From Zoogloeaceae bacterium (lineage in GTDB: Bacteria > Pseudomonadota > Gammaproteobacteria > Burkholderiales > Rhodocyclaceae), in assembly GCA_024235595.1 (NCBI GenBank), contig JACKMC010000005.1:186001-250000 (forward strand): a stretch of DNA of 64,000 bases. The letters run 5' to 3'. The position numbers and the translations under genes are program-made. Under the pieces are notes generated by a model that saw nothing but the letters and a program-made list of their open reading frames with translations, was not told the origin of the DNA and did not search any database. How positions within the stretch are numbered: position 1 is the first letter of the stretch; every line of letters starts with the position of its first letter. Of this stretch, positions 31,838-43,000 are shown one piece after another.

Positions 31838-33319
31838 ATGTCGCTACACAGACTCCAGCAGGACTGGCTTTCGAACGTCCGCAACGATCTGCTCGCAGGT
31901 CTCGTCGTCGCTCTGGCCCTGATTCCCGAGGCGATCGCCTTTTCCATCATCGCGGGTGTGGATCCCAAGGTCGGCCTCTATGCCTCGTTCTCGATCGCCA
32001 CGCTGACCGCTTTCTTCGGCGGCCGGCCGGGGATGATCTCGGCCGCCACCGGCGCCATGGCGCTGGTCATCGTCACCCTGGTGAAGACGCACGGCCTCGA
32101 CTACCTGCTGGCCGCCACGGTGCTGACCGGATTGCTGCAGATCCTTGCCGGGTGGTTGAAGCTGGGGCAGTTGATGCGCTTCGTGTCGCGCTCGGTGGTT
32201 ACCGGCTTCGTCAACGCGCTGGCGATCCTCATCTTCATGGCGCAGCTACCAGAGCTGATCGACGTCACCTGGCATGTCTATGCGATGACGGCGGCCGGGC
32301 TGGCCATCATCTACGGCTTCCCCTACATCACCCGCGCTGTGCCGTCTCCGCTGGTGACCATAGTCTTGCTGACCGCGGTGTCGATCGCGCTCGGCCTCGA
32401 CATCCGCACGGTCGGCGACATGGGCCAGCTGCCGGACAGCCTGCCATCCTTCCTGATGCCGAACGTGCCTTTCAACCTGGAGACACTGCAGATCATCCTG
32501 CCGTACTCGCTGACGCTGATGGTGGTCGGTCTGCTCGAATCGCTGATGACCGCCACCATCGTCGATGACCTCACCGACACCAAGAGCGACAAGAGCCAGG
32601 AATGCGTCGGCCAGGGCATCGCCAACATCGCTACCGGATTCATTGGCGGCATGGCTGGCTGCGCGATGATCGGCCAATCGGTGATCAACGTGAAGTCTGG
32701 CGGCCGGGGCCGGCTGTCGACCCTCGTGGCGGGTGTGGTGCTGCTGATCCTGGTGGTCTTTCTGGGCGACTGGGTCAGGCAGATCCCGATGGCGGCACTG
32801 GTGGCGGTGATGATCATGGTGTCGATCGGCACCTTCAACTGGGGCTCCATTACCAAGCTGCGCGAGCACCCGAAGAGTTCCAGCGTGGTGATGATCGCTA
32901 CCGTGGCCGTCACCGTGGCGACCCACGACCTTGCCAAGGGCGTGCTCACCGGGGTGTTGCTGTCGGGCTTCTTCTTCGCCCACAAGGTCGGGCAGATCCT
33001 GCGCATCGGCTCGCGTACCGAGGACGATGGCAACAGCCGCAGCTACCAGGTGAGCGGCCAGGTGTTCTTCGCCTCGGCCGAACGTTTCGCCAACGCCTTC
33101 GACTACAAGGAGGTGCTCGACAAGGTCCGTATCGATGTGAGCAGGGCCCATTTCTGGGACATCACGGCGATCAGCGCGCTGGACAAGGTGGTGCACAAGT
33201 TCCGCCGCGAAGGCACCGAGGTCGAGGTCATCGGGCTGAACGAAGCGAGCGCCACGATGGTGGACAAGTTCGGTGTCCACGACAAGGACGGCGGCGACGA
33301 CGTGCTGCTGGGCCACTGA
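31838..33319 (+). CDS. SulP-family anion transporter with STAS domain
   Basis: 493-aa inner-membrane carrier: about 12 hydrophobic segments (residues ~15-395, with [20 protein letters not shown] as the typical first segment and [10 protein letters not shown] following) and a C-terminal STAS domain (~410-490, [20 protein letters not shown]). SulP proteins carry sulfate, bicarbonate or other anions with Na+ or H+. The subgroup next to a universal stress protein is often labelled bicarbonate-type, but the substrate cannot be fixed. The ATG at 31838 starts just before the first conserved segment. The Usp gene follows 11 bp downstream, probably one operon. Confidence 0.88.
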   Translation: MSLHRLQQDWLSNVRNDLLAGLVVALALIPEAIAFSIIAGVDPKVGLYASFSIATLTAFFGGRPGMISAATGAMALVIVTLVKTHGLDYLLAATVLTGLLQILAGWLKLGQLMRFVSRSVVTGFVNALAILIFMAQLPELIDVTWHVYAMTAAGLAIIYGFPYITRAVPSPLVTIVLLTAVSIALGLDIRTVGDMGQLPDSLPSFLMPNVPFNLETLQIILPYSLTLMVVGLLESLMTATIVDDLTDTKSDKSQECVGQGIANIATGFIGGMAGCAMIGQSVINVKSGGRGRLSTLVAGVVLLILVVFLGDWVRQIPMAALVAVMIMVSIGTFNWGSITKLREHPKSSSVVMIATVAVTVATHDLAKGVLTGVLLSGFFFAHKVGQILRIGSRTEDDGNSRSYQVSGQVFFASAERFANAFDYKEVLDKVRIDVSRAHFWDITAISALDKVVHKFRREGTEVEVIGLNEASATMVDKFGVHDKDGGDDVLLGH

Positions 33320-33330
33320 GGAGAACGCAC

Positions 33331-34194
33331 ATGAATATCGACCGCAAGATTCTCGCCTGCGTGGATAACACGCCGATGGCCGAAGTGGTGACCGACTATG
33401 CAAGCTGGGCGGCACGTCGCCTCGATGCGCCAGTGGAACTGCTGCATGTGCTCGAGCGTCACGTCGAGCTCTCCCGCGATCAGGACCACAGCGGCTCGAT
33501 CGGCCTCGACGCCCAGGAGAAACTCATGGACCGGCTCACCCAGGAGGATGCCGAGCGCACCCGCAGCGCCCGCGAGCAAGGCCGCGTCCTGCTCTCCGTA
33601 CTGCGCGAACGGGCGATCCGGGGCGGCGCGGCGATCGTCGACAGCCGCCTGCGCCACGGCGATATCGAGGAGACGCTGGCCGAGCAGCAGGAAGGAAGCC
33701 GCCTGCTGATAATCGGCCGCAACGCCCGTCCGAAACCCGATGCCAGGGCTGGCCTCGGCAAACACCTGGAGTGGGTGGTGCGTTCCGCTACCCGCCCAGT
33801 GCTGCTGGTGACCGAAGCATTTCGGGAGCCGAAGCGCGTGTTGTTCGCTTTTGACGGTAGCAGCGTGACCCGCAAGGGCGTCGATATGCTCGCCGCCAGC
33901 CCATTGCTGCGTGGCCTGCAACTGCAATTGCTGACCGCGGGCGAGTCCGGCACCGCGGACAGCAGGTCACTCGACGCTGCGGTTTCGACATTGTCGGCCA
34001 GCGGCATCGAAGCCAGCGCCAGCGTTCGGCCCGGCTCACCGAAAGAGGTCATCGCCGGCGCGCTCGCCGAAGGCGGCATCGACATGCTGGTGATGGGGGC
34101 GTACAGCCATTCACCGCTGCGAAATCTCTTTTTCGGCAGCAAGACGACGGAAATGCTCAAAGCGACTTGCGTGCCGACCCTGTTGCTGCGCTGA
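33331..34194 (+). CDS. Tandem universal stress protein (two Usp domains)
   Basis: 287-aa cytoplasmic protein made of two UspA folds. The first (MNIDRKILACVDNTPMAEVV) ends near residue 150; the second begins EPKRVLFAFDGSSVTRKGV and carries the ATP-binding-like motif MGAYSHSPLRNLFFGSKTTE. ATG 33331 has GAGGAGA in front, overlapping the SulP stop region. Coupling to the SulP gene suggests a regulatory or stress-linked role for anion transport, which is inference. Confidence 0.88.
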   Translation: MNIDRKILACVDNTPMAEVVTDYASWAARRLDAPVELLHVLERHVELSRDQDHSGSIGLDAQEKLMDRLTQEDAERTRSAREQGRVLLSVLRERAIRGGAAIVDSRLRHGDIEETLAEQQEGSRLLIIGRNARPKPDARAGLGKHLEWVVRSATRPVLLVTEAFREPKRVLFAFDGSSVTRKGVDMLAASPLLRGLQLQLLTAGESGTADSRSLDAAVSTLSASGIEASASVRPGSPKEVIAGALAEGGIDMLVMGAYSHSPLRNLFFGSKTTEMLKATCVPTLLLR

Positions 34195-34280
34195 GAGTGT
34201 CCCGGGGGGCGGCCGAATTCGCGGCAGGCATCGCATCCCGATCGAGGCGCGGCCGCGGTCGGCCGCTCGTGCCGTTTCTC

Positions 34281-34319
34281 GCAGCGCTGCCGGCCCGACC
34301 TGCGAGGCGGCAGCGCTGC
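34281..34319. terminator. Hairpin between convergent genes
   Basis: Perfect 11-bp stem GCAGCGCTGCC/GGCAGCGCTGC, 17-nt loop, between the convergent Usp and DUF3365 genes. No T tract, but well placed for bidirectional termination. Confidence 0.45.
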
Positions 34320-34326
34320 CGATGCT

Positions 34327-34905
34327 TCAGAGCGGCTTGCGGATGGTCATCGCGCCCCGGATCTGGCCCACGCTGTAACCCACCGCCTTGTCATCGGGGT
34401 AGAGCTCGGCCAGCTTGGCCTTCACTGCAGGGCTGATATCGGCGCTGCTGCCGTGACATTCGAGGCACAGCGGCTGCGTCGGCAAGGCCTTCATGTAACG
34501 GTAGGACTTGCTGTCGCCCTCGGTCACGAGTTCGGCTTTTTCGAGCTTCGCGGGGCTCTCGCCCGCGGCAGCGCGACGGTCGAAGTCCTCCAGCGCTGCC
34601 TGTTCCCAAGCGTCGGGAACAGCCTTCGGGTTACGGTTCTTGAGACTCACCCGACGGATCTTCCAGCCTGTCTTTTCGGAGGCGGCCTTTGCCATCTCGG
34701 GCGCCTTCTCGCGGCAAACCACCATCGCCCCTTCGGGCCCGCCTTTTTCGATCTCGGCCTTGAGCACCGCCAGCAGCTTCGGCGGGATGCTCGACGCGAC
34801 GCCGCGGGCTTCGTCTAGCAGGGCGGCTTCGTCGGACGCGAATGCGGGCGCCGCGGCGAGTGCGATCATGGCCGATGCGAAGGTGCGCAGGATCGGGTGT
34901 TTCAT
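34327..34905 (-). CDS. Periplasmic DUF3365-type protein with one c-type haem site
   Basis: 192 aa with a Sec signal peptide (MKHPILRTFASAMIALAAAPAFA) and a single CLECH haem-attachment motif (Cys147, Cys150, His151) within the Tll0287-like/DUF3365 fold (RVSLKNRNPKAVPDAWE is the typical family motif). Such domains serve as haem-based redox or gas sensors, alone or fused to sensor kinases; here it is free-standing. ATG 34905 follows AAGGGGAAAG by 5 nt; an alternative start at 34950 lacks such a site. Confidence 0.85.
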   Translation of the reverse strand: MKHPILRTFASAMIALAAAPAFASDEAALLDEARGVASSIPPKLLAVLKAEIEKGGPEGAMVVCREKAPEMAKAASEKTGWKIRRVSLKNRNPKAVPDAWEQAALEDFDRRAAAGESPAKLEKAELVTEGDSKSYRYMKALPTQPLCLECHGSSADISPAVKAKLAELYPDDKAVGYSVGQIRGAMTIRKPL

Positions 34906-35039
34906 CGTCTTTCCCCTTGCTGGATGGAATATAAGTGAATGATTATGCACTACGCAGCGTAATCGGACCAGCCCCTATCTGAGTGAGCATGTCCGCCCGG
35001 CGACTCCCGAGCCGCGAGCGGCAGGCGCCAAGGCATCCG

Positions 35040-35285
35040 GGCGCTGGTCGCATGCCACTCGATCATTTTGAGCGAGTTCGAATGGCCGAGCGAATCTGCT
35101 CGTCATCGTAGCGGTGTTCGCTCCCGACCGGGCACTTTATCCGTACAACGCAGGTTTGCGCGCAAGCGGACCCCGGGCTGTCGGCGCCAGGCGATGCCGC
35201 GCGCGAGGTCGAACTCATCGCTTGCCATGGCCTGCGCCGGGCAGGCATTTCAAAAGCGCATCGCCATCATCGTCGTGCCGGAGCA
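35040..35285 (-). pseudogene. Fragment of a QueG-like 4Fe-4S protein gene
   Basis: Read in three frames on the minus strand this stretch gives ACPAQAMASDEFDLARGIAW, then CPVGSEHRYDDEQIR, then GHSNSLKMIEWHA. Those are the C-terminal ~75 residues of the intact gene at 46530-47261 (ACPAAAMSDGDFDLERCIAY, CPVGTQHRYDDEQIR, GYSNSLKMIERYRA), with two frameshifts and no upstream part. A truncated paralogous remnant. The rest of 34906-35396 holds nothing I can name. Confidence 0.7.
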
Positions 35286-35396
35286 AGCCGCTACCCGTAG
35301 CGGCCATGCTTGCGGGTCGACGCCTGCAAACTGCAAATGCGCTGAGCGGCCGACGCCCACCGCAAGCAAGCGTCGCCTGGCGATTGCGAAATCGCA

Positions 35397-35876
35397 CTAT
35401 CGTGGTTGCTCATCGAGGTAGCGGCTCAGGCCGATGCCGCCGGCGTGCATGATCTGGTCATGGTTCCAGCGGAACAGGGGCATCGCCAGCGGGGCGAGCA
35501 GGTTCATCCATTTGCCGGTGGTGCGTACCCGCCACTCGTAGCGCACCTTGGTGAGTCCGGCGTGGTGTGCCAAGTGGCAGGTGCCGAGCCCTTCGAGTTC
35601 GCCCTCGACCCGGCCTTCGACCAGTCTGAGCGGCTCAACCCGCGTCACGCGGGTGACGAAGACCAGGCGGTAGGGCAGCACGCTCTTGCAGGTAAAGCGT
35701 CGCCGTGCACCCAGGCCGCGTGCATCGCCACTTTCGAGGGTGACGACCGATTCGACGCCCTTCCACCAGCGTGGCCATCCTTCGGCGTCGATGATCGCCG
35801 CCCAGACGGCATCGAGCGGCGCCTCGAACTGCCAGTGGGTGCTCAGGTCGTACTGCTTGGCTGGTGCCTTGTGCAT
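35397..35876 (-). CDS. SRPBCC (START-like) family protein
   Basis: 159-aa helix-grip protein: WQFEAPLDAVWAAIIDAEGW and PRWWKGVESVV at the N-terminus, a central RFTCKSVLPYRLVF strand pair, and a long C-terminal helix (LLAPLAMPLFRWNHDQIM). The family binds small hydrophobic ligands and includes polyketide cyclases; no substrate can be inferred. It is followed by (and probably co-transcribed with) the LolA-like gene, upstream on the same strand with a 15-bp gap. Confidence 0.75.
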   Translation of the reverse strand: MHKAPAKQYDLSTHWQFEAPLDAVWAAIIDAEGWPRWWKGVESVVTLESGDARGLGARRRFTCKSVLPYRLVFVTRVTRVEPLRLVEGRVEGELEGLGTCHLAHHAGLTKVRYEWRVRTTGKWMNLLAPLAMPLFRWNHDQIMHAGGIGLSRYLDEQPR

Positions 35877-35891
35877 TTCCGGCTCGCCTGC

Positions 35892-36476
35892 TCAAGGAGT
35901 GAAGAAGTGCTCGGGAAAGCGGACGTCGATTTCGGCGTCGGCCATGTCGACCGTCTCGATCAGTGTGCCGCTCACCGCGTAGCTTTGCACCCGGAGCGGA
36001 AAGAATGTGTCATGGCTCAGCCACACACGATAGCGATGTACGCCGGCTACATCCGCCGCGTTGGCGCCGGTGATCTCCAGGCCGGCGGCAGATCGTGCGG
36101 CAATCTGCGCATCGCCCAGCGACACCAGTGTGCCGCGGCCGAGCAGAGCCCGCATGTTTTCGAGCAGCGCGCCGACGTCGGAGCGGTCGATGCGGTGGCC
36201 GCGCGGGCTCAGGACCAGGGGATTGTCGGGCGCGAGGTTCAGCGGTGGCGAAAAGCCCAGGCCGAATGGCCACAGGCGCACCTTGCGTGCTGTCGGGTCA
36301 TGGATCAGCAACACGCCACGGTGCGGCCGGACCAGCTCTATCCTCACCCAGCCGGGCTTGCAATAAAAGTAGCGCAGCACCTGCTCATCGCCCTCGGCCG
36401 AGAGCGAATGCGCGATCAGCCGATAGCTTCGCAGGGCACGGAAGCGGGCTTCGGCTTCGGTCAAAGGGTCGGCCAT
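35892..36476 (-). CDS. LolA-like (outer-membrane lipoprotein-sorting fold) protein
   Basis: 194 aa starting MADPLTEAEARFRALRSYRL. The repeating beta-strand pattern (LRYFYCKPGWVRIELVRPHRG, LLIHDPTARKVRLWPFG, FFPLRVQSYAVSGTLIETV) resembles DUF1571/LolA-superfamily proteins that cradle lipid-like ligands. No signal peptide is visible from this start, so the true N-terminus or location is uncertain; a start at 36503 also lacks a signal. It probably forms a two-gene unit with the SRPBCC gene. Confidence 0.6.
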   Translation of the reverse strand: MADPLTEAEARFRALRSYRLIAHSLSAEGDEQVLRYFYCKPGWVRIELVRPHRGVLLIHDPTARKVRLWPFGLGFSPPLNLAPDNPLVLSPRGHRIDRSDVGALLENMRALLGRGTLVSLGDAQIAARSAAGLEITGANAADVAGVHRYRVWLSHDTFFPLRVQSYAVSGTLIETVDMADAEIDVRFPEHFFTP

Positions 36477-36503
36477 GGGCTCACCAATCAGTGCGAACGG
36501 CAT

Positions 36504-37067
36504 CGACGTTCATGCACAAGAATACTCGTTGAGCGCCATCCGGAGGCCGTCGCGGGTGCTTTGACCGGGACGGCGCAGCCCTCGGGACAGGCGAGGGCGC
36601 AGTTCTGCTCGGGCACCCGGCAGGCCTCCCGGCCCCACGGCTTGGGCACATCACTCTCGCCGGCTGCGGAGCGGCGCGACTGGGCCACCTGTCGAGCATT
36701 CTCCTTGATTCATCAAACACCATCGAGGGCTTGCCGGCCAGATTTTTTGTTGCGCGGGGCGAAGTGTTCGGGAACGGCGAGCATTGGTGTTAGGGTGGTC
36801 GACCGGCATCAGGTAGATCGCCGCCGAGAACAGTCACGCGCCGTTCGTGGACCGTCCGTTTGCAGGCTGCCAGGAGAAGCTAGAAGCCACGCCCGCCCGA
36901 CAAGGATCAGCCGAACGCCTGCCGTCCGGAGGGGGCAAGCACTTTGCATCCCGGTCGCTGGAGGGCCGGATGCACGAATTTCTGCGTCAAAGCAGCGAGG
37001 TGGTGCAGCCAGTCGCGAAACGCGATGCCCTTGCCTGAAATTCCGGCTCTTTGAGAGGAGTCCAGAT
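36504..37067. other. Gap before the cyclic glucan synthase gene
   Basis: About 560 bp. A Cys-rich minus-strand frame at 36488-36688 (CRVPEQNCALACPEGC) is eye-catching but has no good start or family. The rest should hold the promoter of the downstream giant gene; I could not pick a convincing -35/-10 pair. Confidence 0.4.
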
Positions 37068-40000
37068 TTGAAGAACGGCACAAGGCTTGGCGAGCAACTG
37101 CGAAGGGTGAAAGCGCGCCTTCAGGCAGGGATCTCGGGACCAGCGCCGACGCTTGAGAAAGCGCCGCTGCGGGCGGAGTTGTTCAGCGCCGAGCAGATGG
37201 AACTGCACGGCAAGGCACTTGCCGCCTCTCACCGCTTGGCGCCGAGCGGTCGACCCGACGAGCTCTTGCCACGACTGGCCGCGAACGAGAGTGTGCTGGT
37301 CGAGGTGTGTGCCTTGCTGACCAGCGCGGCCGCCGAGAAGAGCCGGATCGCACCGGCTGGCGATTGGCTGCTCGACAATTTCTACCTCATCGAAGAGCAG
37401 ATCCGGACCGCCAAGCGCGACCTTCCCAAAGGCTACAGCCGCGAACTCCCGCGCCTTGCAGAGGGGCCCTCGGCGGGCCGGCCCCGGGTCTACGACATCG
37501 CGCTGGAGAGCATCTCGCACGGCGACGGGCGGGTCGATACGGAGACGCTCGGACGCTTCGTGGCGGCCTACCAGCGCGTCACCGCGCTCAAGCTCGGCGA
37601 ACTGTGGGCGATTCCGATCATGCTGCGGCTGGCGGTAATCGAGAATCTGCGTCGCGTCAGCGTGCGCATCTCGGCCGGGTGGGTCGAACGAAGCCGGGCC
37701 GCATCCTGGGCCGACAAGATGATGGAGGCGGTCCAGAACGATCCGAAGAGCCTGATCCTGGTGGTCGCCGACATGGCGCGCTCGAACCCGCCGCTGACCG
37801 GCCCGTTTGTCGCCGAACTCGTGCGCCGCCTGCAGGGCAGGGGGCCGGCTCTCGCCTTGCCACTTTCGTGGATCGAAGAGCGGCTCTCGGAAGCCGGCCT
37901 GGCTACCATCCAGTTGGTGCAGTCGGAGAGCCAGCAGCAGGCGGCCGATCAGGTGTCGGTCAGTAACAGCATCGGCAGCCTGCGGGTGCTGGGAGCGGTG
38001 GATTGGCGCGAATTTGTCGAGGCGATGAGCCTGGTCGAGCAGACGCTGCGCGAGGATCCGGCCGATGCCTACGCACGGATGGACTTTGCAAGCCGTGATC
38101 TGTACCGCCATGCGACGGAGCGGATCGCAAAGCTGGGCCGGCTGAGCGAGTGCGAGGTGGCTCGCAAGGCGGTCGAGCTTGCGGATGCCGCAACGGTCGA
38201 TCGGGCCGCCGGCGGCGACGATCGTGCAACGCATGTCGGCTACTACCTGATCGGCGAAGGCTTGCCGGCGCTCGAGCGGGCGGCGCAGGTGCGGCTTTCG
38301 GGCGTCGCTTCCTTGCGCCGGGCCGCCGAGCGCCTGCCCCTGCTCACTTATCTGGGTTCGATCGCACTGCTTACCGTGGGCATTGCTGCCGGTCTGCTGG
38401 CGCAGGTCTTGGGGGCAGGGCTTGCGGCGTGGGTTGTATTGCCGCTGGGGATCCTCTCGCTGCTGATCGGCAGCCAGTTGGCAGTGGCGCTGGTGAACTG
38501 GCTCGCAACGCTGCTGGTAGTGCCGCGGCCGCTACCCAGGATGGACTTCGGGCGGGGCATCCCCGGTCATTCGCGCACCCTGGTGGTCGTTCCGACCATG
38601 CTTGCCAGCGAGCAGGGCATCGAGAACCTGGTCGAGGCGCTGGAGGTGAGGTTTCTCGCCAACCAGGATGAGAGCCTGCACTTCGCCCTGGTCAGCGATT
38701 TCCTCGACGCGCAGCAGGAGACGATGCCCGGCGATGCCGCGCTGGTGGAGCGGGCCCGCGCGCGGGTCGAGGAACTGAACCTGAAATACGGTCGGCGCGA
38801 GGCGCAGGGCGGGAGCGATATCTTCTATCTCTTCCACCGTCCGCGGCTGTGGAATCCGCAGGAACGGGTGTGGATGGGCTACGAGCGCAAGCGCGGCAAG
38901 CTCGAAGCCCTCAACGCCTTGCTGCGCAGCGATCGGCGGGGTGGCCGGCCGGCCGAAGATTTTTCGCTGGTTGTCGGCGACACGGCGATCCTGTCGACGG
39001 TGAAATACGTCATCACCCTGGATACGGATACGCAGTTGCCGCGGGATGTGGCACGGCAGTTCGTCGGGGCGATGGCGCACCCGTTGAACCGCCCCCGTTA
39101 CGATCGGCAGAAGCGTCGGGTCACCGCCGGCTATGGCATCCTGCAGCCGCGTGTGGCGGTCAGTCTGCCGTGCACCAACCGCTCGCTCTATGCGCGCCTG
39201 TATGGTGGTGACGCCGGGATCGATCCCTACACGCGCGCGGTCTCGGATGTTTACCAGGATGTCTTTGGCGAAGGATCCTTCGTCGGCAAGGGCATCTACG
39301 ATGTCGATGCATTCGAGCAGGCCCTGGGCGGGTGCTTTCCCGAGAATCGCATACTCAGCCACGATCTGATCGAAGGCTGCTACGCACGCTCGGGGCTGTT
39401 GAGCGACGTGATGGTGTACGAGGATTTCCCGGCCCGCTACAGCGCCGATGTAAGCCGCCGCCGCCGCTGGATACGCGGAGACTGGCAGCTACTCGGGTGG
39501 TTGTCGGACTCGGTGCCGGGTGTGCTCAAGGGCCCGGTCGATGCCGGAATGGACGCCCATCGGCTGCTGAATCCGCTTTCGCCGCTGTCGAAATGGAAGC
39601 TCATCGACAACCTGCGGCGCAGTCTTGTGCCGCCGGCATTGACCTTGCTGCTGGTGCTGGGTTGGGGCCTGTTCGCCTCGCCCGGGTGGTGGACGCTTTC
39701 GCTGATCGGCATCCTGCTGCTGCCGGCCATATGCGCGGCACTGCTCGACTTGCTCCGCAAGCCCGACGAGGTGCTTGTGCGCCAGCACTTCGGCGCCGTT
39801 TGGGACACGGTTTTGCGGCGTCTCGTGCAGTTTGGCTTCGAGCTCGCCTGCCTGCCCTACGAGGCGTTCTATAGCCTTGATGCGGTTGCCCGAACCGTAT
39901 GGCGGACGACGGTCAGCAAGCGACGCCGCCTGGAATGGAAGCCGTCGAGCGAGGTCGAGCGCGAATTGGCCGGGCGCGGTGGCGAACTGGGCGCGAGCCT

Positions 40001-43000
40001 GCGGGCGATGTGGGTCGCACCGGCGATAGCCGTGACATCGGCAATGCTGCTGGCATCGACGAATCCGGGCGCGCTGCTGGTGGCCGCGCCGCTCTTGCTG
40101 CTGTGGTTGCTGTCACCGGTGATTGGCTGGTGGATCAGCCGTCCGCTGAGGCACCGCGAGGCAATCCTGGGGGCCGAGCAGAGGCGCTTTCTACACTCGC
40201 TCGCGCGCCGCACCTGGGAATTTTTCGATCATTTCGTCGACGCCGACAATAACTGGCTGCCCCCAGACAACTACCAGGAGTATCGCATCGCCTCGGTGGC
40301 GCACCGGACCTCGCCGACCAATATGGGACTGGCCTTGCTGGCAAACCTGAGCGCCTACGACTTCGGTTACATCCCACTCGGCAAGCTTGTCGAGCGAAGC
40401 ACGAAGGCCCTTCACACGATGGATGGGCTGGAGCGCTACCGAGGGCACTTCTACAACTGGTATGACACCCGAACGCTGACGGTGCTGCCACCGCGCTACA
40501 TCTCGTCGGTCGACAGCGGAAACCTTGCCGGCCACCTGCTGACCCTGCGTGCGGGTCTCACCGTGCTCGGCGATGAGCTCATCTTCCGATCGAAACTGTT
40601 CGACGGTCTGGGAGACACGCTGGGGATCCTTGTCGAGACCGTCGGGGGAGCGGCGCCTGCGGGACGAGCCGATTCTGAGGCGACAGTGGCATTTCAACGT
40701 GCACTCGCGTCGGCTGCGGCGACCCCTCCAGGGTCCCTCGAGGCCGCCCACGAGTGCCTGCTGCTGTTGAAGCGCGCTGCCGGTGATCTGCTCGTCGCAA
40801 CCGAAAATCATCCTGATGTGCTGATCGAAGGTGCGCCCGCGCACGAAGCCGAACAATGGGCCGGGGCGCTCGGTCGGCAATGTCGCGCGGCGATTGACGA
40901 ACTGCTTCTTCTGGCGCCATGGCTTTCGCTGCCACCACCACCGCCAGAGGTCGAAGGCGAGCTTGGCGCACTCGGCGCACTCGGCCCTGTGCCAACGATG
41001 CGCGGGCTGGCGGGCCTGGCCAAGGCGCTGGGTCCCGCCATCTCGCACAGCATTGCCAGCGCAAGGACGCCTGGCGCGCTCGCATGGCTTACCGATCTGC
41101 AACAGGCCGTCGGCGAGGGCAGCCGCCGCGCCACCGACATGATCGTCGCCATCGACCGCCTCGCCGTGCGATCGGGCGAGCTTGCGAATATGGAGTACGA
41201 GTTTCTTTACGACAAGGAGCGCCATCTGCTGGCGATCGGTTACAACGTGACCGAACGCCGGGTGGACTCGAGCTTCTACGACTTGCTGGCCTCGGAGGCG
41301 CGCCTGTGCAGTTTCGTGGCGATTGCGCAGGGACAGTTGCCGCAGGAGAACTGGTTTGCCCTCGGGCGCCAGCTCACCGCAACGGGCGGCGCGCCGGTGC
41401 TGCTGTCGTGGAGTGGCTCGATGTTCGAGTACCTGATGCCACTTCTGGTGATGCCATGCTATGAAAAGTCGCTGCTCGACCAGACCTGTATCGGGGCGGT
41501 GATGCGGCAGATCGAATACGGCCGGCAGCGCGGTGTGCCCTGGGGCATTTCCGAGTCCGGCTACAACACCGTGGACGTGCAGCTGAACTACCAGTACCGC
41601 GCCTTCGGGGTGCCCGGACTCGGGCTCAAGCGAGGCCTCGCCGACGATCTGGTGATCGCACCCTACGCGTCGGTGATGGCCCTGATCGTGGCGCCGGAGG
41701 CCGCCTGCCTGAACCTGCAGCGCCTGGCCGCCGAGGGCTTCGTCGGCAGATACGGTTTTTTCGAGGCGATCGACTACACCCCGGTGCGGCTGCGACGGGA
41801 TCACCCGCGCGAGATCGTGCGGGCTTTCATGGCCCACCATCAGGGCATGAGCCTGCTCGCCCTGGCCTATCGGCTGCTCGATCGCCCAATGCAGCGACGC
41901 TTCGCCTCGGACCGTCTTTTCCAGGCCGTCATGCTGCTCTTGCAGGAGCGGATTCCCCGCCCCACGGCGCTGTTTTCACATACCGCCCGGCTTGCCGACA
42001 TGCACGTGGCCGAGAGTTTGTCGGCGGCGCCGATCAGGGTGTTCAGCAACCCGGATACGCCGATACCCGAGGTGCAGCTGCTGTCCAACGGCCGCTACCA
42101 CGTGATGGTCACCAATGCCGGAGGGGGCTACAGTCGCTGGAACGAACTCGCCGTCACGCGCTGGTACGAGGACGGCACCTGTGACAATCGGGGCGCCTTC
42201 TGCTATGTCCGCGATGTGACGAGCGGGGCCTTCTGGTCGGTCGCCCATCAGCCGACACTCAGGAAGCCGAGCCGGTATGAGGCGATCTTCTCCGAGGGGC
42301 GGGCCGAGTTCCGCCGTCGCGACGCGCTGGATGCGGTCGGTGGTGCAGGCTATGGCGAAGGCGAGATCGAGACCTACACCGAAATCGTCGTCTCGCCAGA
42401 GGACGATATCGAGCTGCGCCGGGTGCGGATCACCAATCGGTCCCGGTCGCGCCGGGAAATCGAAGTCACCAGCTATGCCGAAGTGGTGATCGCGCCGCCC
42501 GCCACGGACGCGCTGCATCCGGCATTCAGCAATCTGTTCGTGCACACCGAGATCCTGCCCGAGCGCGGTGCCATCCTGTGCACGCGGCGACCGCGCTCAG
42601 TGGGTGAGCGGGCGCCGTGGATGCTCCACCTGATGGTGGTGCATGGCGCGCCGTGCGGCGAGGTGTCCTTCGAAACCGATCGCGCACGCTTCATCGGTCG
42701 AACGAGAAGCACGGTCGCGCCGCAGGCGATGACCGATCAGGCAGGGCTTTCGGGCAGCGACGGCTCGGTGCTCGATCCGATCGTGGCCATTCGCAATCGT
42801 GTCATGCTCGAACCCGACCAGGCGGTCACCGTCGATATCGTCTCGGGGATGGCCGAGAGCCGGGATGTGGCCGTCTGCCTGGTCGAGAAATACCGGGACA
42901 GGCATCTTGCGGATCGTGTCTTCGAGCTGACCTGGACTCACAGCCAGGTGGTCTTGCAGCAACTCAATGCCAGCGAGGCCGACTCGCAGCTCTATGCCCG

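Noticed and set aside
36488..36688. Cys-rich 66-aa minus-strand frame (CRVPEQNCALACPEGC)
   Set aside because: Weak start, no family, overlaps the N-terminal region of the LolA-like gene; could not be supported.
35406..37067. Open frame extending the glucan synthase to 3514 aa
   Set aside because: The upstream part is antisense to the SRPBCC and LolA-like genes and lacks NdvB character; TTG 37068 has the ribosome-binding site.
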